From Citrus sinensis (Eukaryota; Streptophyta; Magnoliopsida; Sapindales; Rutaceae), in contig NC_068564.1 of NCBI RefSeq assembly GCF_022201045.2, forward strand, positions 30,161,001-30,225,000: 64,000 nucleotides of DNA, read 5' to 3'. The notes beneath the pieces are model-generated. The model was given only the letters and a program-made list of their open reading frames with translations, ran no database searches and was not told the origin of the DNA. Below are positions 1-9,200 of the stretch, piece by piece (within the stretch, counting starts at the first letter, position 1; each line of letters starts with the position of its first letter). Both the position numbers and the translations under genes were made by a program.

Positions 1-895
1 TTATTAGTTAATTTAAATAAATAAAAAATATAAAAATTAAAATGCAAATCATATACTTCCACAAATAGCATGTATCTAACTTTAACTACACATCAAAGCC
101 TCTAATGTGCTTAGATGAAGTCTATTGTGATAAGCGCTTATAAATAGACCACCAATGCTAAAAGCAGATTCAGGAGCAATTGTGGTAATTAGAATAGCCA
201 AAATATCTCTCGCAATTCGGGATAATATAGGATAGTTACCACCATTCACCTTCTACTAAGTTAAAACATCAAATAACTCATCAATAATAAATGGCACTAA
301 CTTTTCACTCAAATAAGTGTCCAGCTCATCTTTTACTTTAACAAAACTAGTAAACCCCGAAATCCATTCAGTTGAACTTCTATAAGAACCTGAAGTCAGC
401 ATAGAATGAGTGGTACTCAAAGAACTAAAGCTATACCCAAGGGAACTAACAACTGATGCACTTTTCACTCAAATAAGTGTCTAGTTCATCCTTTACTTCC
501 CCATTACCAATATTAACAAAACTAGTAAACCCTGAAATTCATTCAGTTGAACTTATAAAAGAACCCGAACTCAGCATAGAATGAGTGGTACTCAAAGAAC
601 TAGAGCTATACCCAAGAGAATTAGCAGCTGATGCATATCTAGCTTTGTACTATTTTTACTATAGTTTGACAATTACTATGCACTATTTGGATATCTAGAC
701 ACAAGAAGTAGCATCGTCTACATAAATAATGGAAAAGTAATACTCAACCTACCCAAGTTTGAACCTAAGATCAAAGATACATGCAACAAACAATATTTCA
801 CTCATGTCATGCCAATACTTATCGAACTTTTCAATCATTTTTTGTGCCGTGATTCTAAATTTATCATATCTAGGAGTTGAAACCCACTCACTTAG
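1..895 (-). pseudogene. hAT transposase relic, C-terminal half
   Basis: Minus-strand translation gives blocks of hAT (Ac/RICESLEEPER-like) transposase in order. From high to low coordinate: a central block around 895-700 (WVSTPRYDKF, then KFDKYWHDM), then the dimerisation region (ELDTYLSEKLVPFIIDE at about 260-320; YPILSRIARDIL and APESAFSIGG at about 120-240; LHLSTLEALMC near 90-125). Several stops and shifts interrupt it, so it cannot make protein. Positions 301-460 are repeated at 461-634. It continues as the right-hand half from 13,434; the gypsy element separates them. The outer end of the transposon lies left of the window. Confidence 0.85.
301..634 (-). repeat. Tandem duplication inside the hAT relic
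   Basis: Two diverged copies lie head to tail: 301-460 (160 bp) and 461-634 (174 bp). Both begin CTTTTCACTCAAATAAGTGT and end with TGATGCA; the second has an extra stretch near 501-516. The duplicated segment encodes part of the region before the hAT dimerisation domain. Confidence 0.85.
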
Positions 896-2280
896 TGTTG
901 TGCAAATTTTAATGTACTCGCAAGCGCACGAATCTATTGTAGTATAGATCTATGGTGACGAGTGTCGATCCCACGAGGAGGTGGATTTTAATTGTGTATA
1001 GAATTAATTTTGTAAATGGGTTGTTGGATTTATGGTGGAAATGATTTGGAATATGCTAAAACTTAAATTAAAATGGCGAGAATAAATTCTAAAGTTGGAA
1101 TTGAAATGGCGAGAATAAATTGAAGAGAATTCTATTAAAATGACGTACTTGGGTATCTGGATCCGTATCAACATGCATCATGGGCTAAATAATCCGTATT
1201 AATGCCAATTAAATCATGAGGGGGGAATCCACACCTCATGAACCACGCTCTAATCAATATGGTGCTAAGGGCTTATCGTGCCAAATAATAATAACCTTGT
1301 ACTAGAGAGCCGGTGAAACCAAGGCGGTACTAGACAAGATTAGTATTATTTGTCGACGAGAAGTCAAAACATCCACAAAAACTAGAGGGGAAGAGAAAAT
1401 AAATTTACCAAATAAAGCCCATGACACATGTTGAGACTTCACCTTCAACCCAAGCTTGAAAGAAAATTAGCCACTCATAATTGAACTAGGGGCAAAATGA
1501 GAATTTATTAAAATACGAAGAAAATACAAGATGGAGAGGGAATTACATAAAATGGATCCCAAAAATGGATTCAGAGATATCAAATTAGGGGGGAGAGGCC
1601 CCCTTTTTATAGATACATGGAGTAAATCATGGCCATCGGATTAAAAACAGTTTGGACGCTCAGGATTGCGCCACGTCATCAGTCAACAGTCCACGGTTTG
1701 ACCACGCGGATGAACAGTAACACGGTTTGACCCGACTTTGAACAGTAACGCGGTTTGACCCGGATGAACAGTAACGCGGTTTGGTTGAAAATAATCCTGT
1801 GTGATGCATGCACCGTACGCGAGATTTTTCGTCCACTGATATGCTGCCACGTCACCATCAACAGTACATAAGAATTTTAGTCCAACAGGATCGTGACACC
1901 TCATCAGTCAATGCCACATCATCGGTCAATGCCACGTCATCATCCGTCTATGTGAACAGTGTCGTGAACAGTAACGTATACAGTACCGTACACGTGAATA
2001 GTACCGTACATGTGAATAGTGCCATTTTTCCTTTTATACTCCTCCTAAGGTTTTTGACCGTCCTGAGTTCAAAAGTGATGTCCGTTTTGCCGTCTGATTT
2101 CTCCTTTATTGTGAAATGACTATAATGCCCCTAAAATACATAAAATACTTAATTAAAATAAAACACATGTAATTAAATCACAAGAAGGTTAAATACATAA
2201 AAGTAAGGGTTGTTAATAAGACTTGAAATGTAAAATGACGGTTTTCTCCTTTATAAATATGCATTTTCTAACACTCAACA
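896..2280 (-). repeat. 3' LTR of the gypsy element
   Basis: 1,385 bp, bounded on the plus strand by TGTTGTGC and CTCAACA. It matches 12,044-13,428. It contains three families of short tandem repeats: GAACAGTAACGCGGTTTGAC-type units at about 1,708-1,790, an 18-bp TCATCGGTCAATGCCACG-type unit at about 1,902-1,947, and an 18-bp AGTACCGTACACGTGAAT-type unit at about 1,951-2,025. ORFs of 60-103 codons inside it are repeated exactly in the other LTR and are not taken as genes. Confidence 0.95.
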
Positions 2281-2292
2281 CACCCCCCAACC
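2281..2292 (-). other. Polypurine tract of the gypsy element
   Basis: On the minus strand the bases next to the 3' LTR read GGTTGGGGGGTG. This is the expected place and composition of the plus-strand priming tract. The core GGTTGGGGGG recurs twice further into the element (minus strand of 3,691-3,700 and 4,131-4,140). Confidence 0.8.
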
Positions 2293-3158
2293 AGCTTATT
2301 GCTAGTCCCTAGCAAATGAAGCGAAAATAAAATTCAAATTCAAAATGATTTTTTTTTTTTTTTTAAATTCAGAAACACTCGTGTTTATTCAATCAGATTA
2401 ATGATAGCAATCAAATAAAAGTATAAGCATTATCTCCAGTCTAAAGTAACATCACACCCACATCAACCATCCACATGAATCAACCCAGTAGACTTTGTTA
2501 TAGCTACTTTCAAGAATCACATGTCAAACCCCAAAATCTCACTGGAAGTAGTGACACTCTCACAAAGAAATTAAACCCAATAAAAATAATCACTCCAATG
2601 AATGATAATTGAGAGAAAATAATGAAGAAGTGATATCACATGCTCTCACCAAGATAAAATAAATATGCCCTCAGCTTAGAAATAATACGATCTCAAGTCA
2701 AATAAAATGTTAGTCAACCCACTTTATTTATCTTTTTTTTTTTTTAATTATGCATCACTACATCTTTTTAGCCCATATAACTAGCTTCTACTTCAAACTA
2801 TAGTTCCCTAAAATCAAGAAAGACTTTTATTAGGACGTAACGTAGGCTAGGGACATGGTTAACAAAGAAGGGAAATAAGGAAAACAAAGTGTATGTTTGA
2901 GAAAAATGCAGAGAATTTTTTTTTTTTTTTTTTTGAACTTGCAAGGTGGATTTCACCTATTATTGTTATTTTTATTCTTTTGAAACAACAACTTTTGTTT
3001 TGTTTTTGTTTTTTTTTTTTTTTTGCTTTTATTTGGCACAACTTCACTGAACAAAATAATTATTTACATTTTTCTCAAACATAAATAGGTGATGGACCTT
3101 ATAAGACATCGGGTAATACTCCAAATCGGAGTGGGTCAAGATGATAAGTTGACAAAGA

Positions 3159-3208
<50 letters not shown>

Positions 3209-4227
3209 GCTCAAAAGGGTTAACTATGGATATATCACAAAAGGGATGGTTAGAAAGGCTCAAACGGATCAAAGATGGCCTTTCCATCGTCTTTTAGGGC
3301 TCTAAATAATCATCCATATCTACTAGTTAGATGGGCCTCCCAATGTAGCAACACACATTTTTTTTTCTTTTTTTTTTATTAAGGGTTAACTCAAAAGAAA
3401 TCTAGAGATCGTGTATACAATAATAAACTGTTAAGCTGTATAAAGAATGGGCAAAAGGGTTACTCTCCAAGAAAAATGATAGGCTCAAAAACTCACTTGG
3501 TACTTATTATGACATGTTCATTCCTTCAAGCAACTCATATATGTCTCCGACATCAACATGTAGAGTAGCAAACATAATGTAACATCACTTAAGACCAAAG
3601 ATAATACAAATACTAAAATTTAAAATTAATCATGTCACCCAATGTTAAAACAAATCACACAATTTTTTTTTTTTTTTAAACAACATTCTACCCCCCAACC
3701 TATTCTAAACATGAAAGGAAAATATGCATGCAGAAATGTGAAAATGATGCATAAAAACTAATTAGAAAAGTTACACATAAAATTATAGAAAACGAAAATA
3801 TTTTTTTTATTTATTTTAAAGAAGATGCGTTTCTAGAGGAACTACACTCCATATTCAGCCATCTTCGACTCACAAGTTGGAAAATGTATATTTATAGAGG
3901 AGAAATTAAAAAGAAGAAAAATAAACATAAAAACATAATAAAGAAAAAGAAAATGTCTGAAATTTTTTTTAGTTTTTTAATTTTTTTTTTTTTTACGATG
4001 AAGATGCGTTTCTAGAGTCACTACACTCCATATTCAGCCATCTTCGACACAAAAAGTTAGTAACAGTTAGTTTCTACAACAAAAATTAGTAAAAACTTAA
4101 CCAAAATTCCACAATTGTCGACTATTCCCTCCCCCCAACCAGAACGAAACATTGTCCTCAATGTTTGAAAGGAAAGAAGTAGAGTTTAGAAGACATCACC
4201 TGGGTGGTGCAACACAGAAAACAATAT
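2293..4227 (-). other. Non-coding 3' region of the gypsy element
   Basis: No convincing coding frame. It is A-rich in the element's direction, with long plus-strand T runs (for example 3,164-3,204). It carries two extra polypurine-like tracts (3,691-3,700; 4,131-4,140) and a duplicated hairpin-forming block (3,821-3,868; 4,000-4,048). Next to the tract at 4,131 the minus strand reads CATTGAGGACAATG, a short inverted repeat that I recall as common near the end of the coding region in Athila/Tat elements. Confidence 0.7.
3821..4048 (-). repeat. Duplicated hairpin block in the gypsy 3' region
   Basis: Copies at 3,821-3,868 and 4,000-4,048 share GAAGATGCGTTTCTAGAG, then ACTACACTCCATATTCAGCC, and end CATCTTCGAC. 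GAAGATG at one end pairs with CATCTTC at the other, so each copy can fold into a stem of about 7 bp with a loop of about 33 nt. They lie downstream of the LOG-like frame, between T-rich stretches. Confidence 0.8.
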
Positions 4228-4896
4228 TTACAAGCGGAGAGTTAAATCTAATTTGTACTTCTTACTGCGGCTACTGTTACCATCATTATTTGGGCGCTCC
4301 AACACAAAGGTCCAGGGGTCTGGCTCCGGTTTATAAGCTTGTAACAGATCAAGTAGCTCATTAGCAGTGTGAGCACAAATAAAGAGTTTTTTCACATTAG
4401 CGGGAATGAAATAGTTTTTTATTGCATGGTTAAGAAATGCGATAAAGCCATCATAAAAGTTATTGACATTTAACAAACCGATGGGTTTTTGGTGGATGTG
4501 CAGATGGGCCCAAGATGCTAGCGTGATAAGTGCCTCTAGTGTTGCAAGATCTCCTGGAAGGAAAATAAAAGCATCAGCATGATTAAGCATTTCAGTTATT
4601 CTTTCTTGCATACCTGAGACGACTAACTCTTCTCCAGTTGATGAGTCAGACGAACTGCCCAATGGTTTTAAGACTCTTGGGATGATACCTAACACTTGAC
4701 TTCCTCTGATAAAAGCTGCTTCTGAGACCATTTTTGATAACCCTCGATTACCTCCTCCATACACCAAGTGTAATTTTCTCGCTGCTATGCTTCGACCAAG
4801 ATCTATGGCTGCCTCAACGAACTCTTTATGTTTGCCATATGTAAATCCAGAAAGCACACAAATGTTCTTGAATTGTCTATTGGGAGTAGCTGCCAT
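4228..4896 (-). CDS. LOG-like (cytokinin-activating family) protein carried by the gypsy element
   Basis: A 222-residue frame starting at the ATG at 4,894-4,896; the longer frame upstream begins only at a TTG. It aligns along its length with plant LONELY GUY proteins (about 215 residues), which release cytokinin bases from cytokinin riboside 5'-monophosphates in the cytosol. Visible landmarks are NICVLSG near the N-terminus, LVYGGGNRGL at about 44-53, a retained Arg (MQERITEM, about 96-103), DAFIFLPGD at 108-116 and KPIGLLNV at about 137-144. The family signature PGGxGTxxE reads PGDLATLEA (114-122): two glycines and the final Glu are changed, and the Lys after the catalytic Arg is Ile. It may bind nucleotide but probably has little or no LOG activity. 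The frame is intact, 319 nt downstream of the Cys4 ORF, inside a retrotransposon bounded by matching LTRs. Host gene capture is inferred. Confidence 0.85.
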   Translation of the reverse strand: MAATPNRQFKNICVLSGFTYGKHKEFVEAAIDLGRSIAARKLHLVYGGGNRGLSKMVSEAAFIRGSQVLGIIPRVLKPLGSSSDSSTGEELVVSGMQERITEMLNHADAFIFLPGDLATLEALITLASWAHLHIHQKPIGLLNVNNFYDGFIAFLNHAIKNYFIPANVKKLFICAHTANELLDLLQAYKPEPDPWTFVLERPNNDGNSSRSKKYKLDLTLRL

Positions 4897-5214
4897 TGTG
4901 ATACTTCGCAAAAATAATTTGTGAGTGCTTGACAAAGAAAATCACATTTAAGAGTCTTGGTGATAGTGGGTCATAGTTGTGTATGAGGTCACATGTCAGT
5001 GTCAAATAACGCGTAAAGCACGTGGCTCGCAAGTCAAAAAGAAAACAGTAAAAAGGAAAAAGCAAACAGTAATAAAATTATTAAAGACAATAATGCAAAC
5101 AATAAGACAATAGTGAAATAAAATAACAATAAAGTAAAAGGATATTTACAGGTAGTTGCGACTGTGGCTCACATCTTCCTCTGGTTTTACGTCCAGAAAC
5201 GGCTTGAACGCCCT

Positions 5215-5772
5215 CTATGGGTCGAGGATAGGCTTCCTATCCAGTTTTCTTATAAACTGGCAAACAGGGTCGTTTATAGTCAGATTCCCGAGACTATATC
5301 GTGCATGCTCTTTCTGGAACAATGGCCATAACTGGAGAATCGCTCCTTGCACATATCCACTGGGATGCGTTTCAAGAGACAAAAGGATATCATCCAATGA
5401 CTCCTTATTCAAGCCATCCCTAATGAATTGAATCTTATCTTCCCTGTTATCAGACATCATTCCTAAAGAACATGGGTTTTTATTGCAACTCATTCTGGCA
5501 CACTTATGACAAGCAACAGAAATTCTTCGAGCTCGTCGTTTTCTTGCATAATTTCCTTTACCACAACCAGGCATGTATGCAATAAATTTTGGAGGTAACT
5601 CACCTGCCGATCGTACTTTTGCCTCAATTAACCAACGGATATCAGCAGGTATGTTATTCCTCATGAGTAATCGCATGCGTTCGGACCGAGCTTTATAGAT
5701 CGTAAGGAGGGCATTCTGAGGAAGTGAAGGGAATCGCTTGTGAAGCTTCGCTAGAATCTCGTTTCTGTCCAT
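5215..5772 (-). CDS. Basic Cys4 (putative zinc-finger) protein of the gypsy element
   Basis: 185 residues from an ATG at 5,770-5,772. It is not a standard retrotransposon domain. Residues 1-65 look helical and charged. An Arg/Lys run (YARKRRARR, 75-83) is followed at once by CHKC (88-91), C96 and C101, a CX2CX4CX4C pattern suited to binding zinc. The rest (about 105-185) is moderately hydrophobic and unrecognised. A basic run directly before a short Cys cluster recalls the small nucleic-acid-binding, silencing-related proteins of some filamentous plant RNA viruses such as carlaviruses; this is an impression from architecture, not an alignment. It lies between the small coiled-coil frame and the LOG-like frame, same strand. 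Nucleic-acid binding is inferred. Confidence 0.7.
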   Translation of the reverse strand: MDRNEILAKLHKRFPSLPQNALLTIYKARSERMRLLMRNNIPADIRWLIEAKVRSAGELPPKFIAYMPGCGKGNYARKRRARRISVACHKCARMSCNKNPCSLGMMSDNREDKIQFIRDGLNKESLDDILLSLETHPSGYVQGAILQLWPLFQKEHARYSLGNLTINDPVCQFIRKLDRKPILDP

Positions 5773-5913
5773 ACTTTCGCCTCAGAATATCAGTTATTAT
5801 GGGAAACTGAAGTAACCGACTTGATTGTCACGGAGTACCGTTATCCGCCATTTCACCGGGGTAACAAACTAAAGCACACAAATAGAAAAACAAATTAAAA
5901 CACACAAAGAAAA

Positions 5914-6147
5914 TTAAAATCGTCCTCTTATTGAATTTACCTCAAGCTCCAACTGGATGTCGTAAACACTTCTCTCAATGTCTCTGAGTTGGTGTTCTAA
6001 ACCCTCAACATAGGCTACTAACTCTGGTGGTTGTAGAGCCCAAATGCGTTGTGTTTTACAAAATTGAATTTGCCTTTTGAGATGAGTTTTGACACGTTGA
6101 AGTGGTTTAAGAATGTTCAGGAGGAACGGTCTAAGTATGAGACTCAT
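5914..6147 (-). CDS. Small basic coiled-coil protein of the gypsy element
   Basis: 77 residues from the ATG at 6,145-6,147; the frame stays open upstream and would add a strongly hydrophobic segment (LPLSFLLSLLI) if a non-ATG start or splicing were used. After a short hydrophobic start come a basic stretch (KTHLKRQIQF) and an acidic helical tail (VEGLEHQLRDIERSVYDI) that could form a coiled coil. It starts 129 nt after the pol stop. Athila-type elements often have an env-like frame with membrane segments here, but there is no sequence match to call this an envelope protein. Function unknown. Confidence 0.5.
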   Translation of the reverse strand: MSLILRPFLLNILKPLQRVKTHLKRQIQFCKTQRIWALQPPELVAYVEGLEHQLRDIERSVYDIQLELEVNSIRGRF

Positions 6148-6275
6148 GATTAACAATGATAAGAGAAAACTTAATGGTAAAATAAACACACTTATGCAAA
6201 AACAATTTCAATTAGCAAAAGAATAATATAAAGAAAGAAAACAAAATCAAATCAACGAAAAGAAAGAAAAAAAAA

Positions 6276-9200
6276 TCAATTCAAATCTGGTGGGTCACTC
6301 AAATTTATTTCGGTGTCTTCTCCACGTGGTTGGTATTCTAGATATGGCTTTAATCTTTGACCATTAACTTTAAACGTGACACCGTTCTTTGGGTCCTTAA
6401 TTTCAATTGCCCCATGTGGAAAAACAGTATGAACAATAAAGGGACCAGACCAACGAGAGCGTAACTTACCTGGGAATAGGTGCAAGCGAGAATTGAATAA
6501 AAGCACTTTCTGACCTGGAGTGAACGATTTTCTCATAACGTGCTTGTCATGGAAGACTTTCATTCGTTGCTTGTAAATCTTGGCATTTTCGTATGCATCA
6601 TTGCGAATTCCTTCAAGTTCTGCCAGCTGTAATCTTCTTTCTGAGCTGGCTTGCTGCATGTCAAAATTGAATTTCTTGATGGCCCAATATGCACGATGCT
6701 CGAGTTCCACAGGTAGGTGGCAAGCTTTTCCATACACTAGCCTGTAGGGTGACATCCCAATCGGGGTCTTGAAAGCCGTTCTATATGCCCATAAGGCATC
6801 ATCAAGTCTTAATGACCAATCTTTTCTGTCCGGCCTCACCGTCTTTTCTAATATGTGCTTTATTTCTCGATTGGAGATCTCAACTTGGCCACTGGTTTGC
6901 GGATGATACGGGGTCGCCACTTTGTGTGTGATTGAATACTTTGTCAAAAGTGCTTTGAATGTTTTGTTACAAAAGTGGGCACCACCATCACTGATTATTG
7001 CTCGAGGGAATCCAAAGCGTGAAACAATGTTGCTTTTCAAAAATGCTATCACCACCTTGTGATCATTGGTCCTACATGGAATTGCTTCTACCCATTTTGA
7101 TACGTAGTCAACAGCAACCAATATGTATTGATGGCCAAAAGAAGGGGGAAAGGGTCCCATGAAGTCGATACCCCATACGTCAAAAATCTCAACCACTAAA
7201 ATTGGATTTAGTGGCATCATGTTCCTTCGTGTAATGCTTCCCATTCGTTGACACCTATCACATGAAGAACAGAAAGTGTAAGCGTCTCGAAATATAGATG
7301 GCCAATAGAAACCACATTGTAAAACTTTAGTCGCTGTCTTCTTAGCACTGAAATGGCCTCCACAAGCTTGTTCATGGCAGAATGAAAGGATATTCTGAAT
7401 TTCACTTTCTGGGACACATCGTCTAACAATTTGGTCTGCACAATACTTGAACAAATATGGGTCATCCCAAAAGAAATTCTTTATCTCTGCAAAGAATTTA
7501 GCCTTATCTTGCTTGGTCCAATGCTCTGGAAGTTTACCTGTAACAAGATAATTAACTATATCAGCATACCAAGGTAATACTTCCACACTCATTAATTGTT
7601 CATCTGGAAATGACTCATTTAATGGTAATTGTTCTATTATTGTGTCAAAATGGAGACGAGAGAGATGGTCCGCCACAACATTTTCTGACCCTTTCTTATC
7701 TTTGAATTCCAAGTCAAATTCCTGCAAAAGTAACACCCAACGAATTAGTCTAGCTTTTGCATCTTTCTTTGTGAGAAGATATTTAAGAGCAGCATGATCT
7801 ATGAACACAATTATTTTACAACCAATGAGATAAGATCGAAATTTTTCTAATGCAAACACTACTGCTAGCATTTCTTTTTCAGTAGTTGAATAGTTCAACT
7901 GTGCATCATTTAATGTCATACTAGCATAGTAAATAACATGGGGAATTCGATCAACTCTTTGTCCTAATACTGCTCCTACTGCATAATCAGATGCATCACA
8001 CATGAGCTCAAATGGTAATTTCCAGTTCGGGGCCTGAATGATGGGTGATGATGTCAACAACTGTTTTAATTTTTCAAACGCCATAAGACATGAATCATTA
8101 AAGATAAAAGGTACATCCTTAGCAAGTAAATTGCATAAGGGTCTAGAAACTTTGCTAAAATCTTTAATGAAACGTCTATAGAAACCAGCATGCCCAAGGA
8201 AAGATCTTACTTCTCTGACTGTTTTGGGTGGAGGAAGATTAGAAATGAGATCCACCTTGGCTTTGTCAACCTCAATACCTTTGCTCGAAATGATGTGACC
8301 GAGAACAATACCTTGTTTTACCATAAAATGACATTTCTCCCAATTTAAGATCAAGTTCTTCTCGATACATCTCTGCAGAACTAGTGTTAGATGATGTAAA
8401 CATTGATCAAACGAGTTGCCAAAGATAGAAAAGTCATCCATAAAGACTTCAAGGAATCGTTCAACCATATCAGAAAAAATGCTCAACATGCATCGTTGAA
8501 ATGTAGCAGGTGCATTACATAATCCAAATGGCATTCTCCTATATGCAAATGTGCCAAAAGGGCAAGTGAAAGTAGTTTTCTCTTGATCTTTTGGTGCTAT
8601 GGGAATCTGATTATATCCTGAGTAACCATCTAGAAAGCAATAAAATTCGTGGCCTGCTAATCTATCAAGCATTTGATCGATAAATGGTAAAGGAAAATGA
8701 TCTTTACGTGTGACAGAATTCAATTTTCTATAATCAATGCATACACGCCATCCTGTAGTTACTCTAGTTGGTATCAATTCATTATCTGCATTCGTAACTA
8801 CTGTGACTCCTGACTTTTTGGGGACAACTTGTACAGGACTGACCCATGAACTATCAGAAATTGGGTAAATGATACCTGCGTCTAATAGCTTAAGGACTTC
8901 TGTTCTAACAACTTCTTTCATATTAGGATTTAACCGACGTTGCATCTCCCTAGTAGTTTTAGCATTTTCATCAAGGTGAATGTAATGCATGCAGTCTACT
9001 GGGTTTATACCTTTAATGTCTGCTATGGTCCATCCTAATGCCCCTTTGTGCTCTTTCAAAACATCCAACAACTTACCTTTTTGTTCGTCATTGAGGGATG
9101 CTGAGATGATTACCGGTAGAGTACTTTCTTCTCCCAAAAACGCATATTCCAAAGTGTTGGGCAATGGTTTGAGCTCGAGTTTCGGTGGTGATTCTGATGA

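Noticed and set aside
1679..2119. ORFs of 60, 73 and 103 codons, repeated at 12,827-13,267
   Set aside because: They lie in the LTRs, arise from short tandem repeats and are identical in both LTRs only because the LTRs are identical.
2859..3287. Lys- or Phe-rich frames around poly-T tracts
   Set aside because: Low-complexity translation of homopolymer runs.
5156..5431. 91-codon plus-strand frame opposite the Cys4 ORF
   Set aside because: Antisense shadow with no recognisable features.
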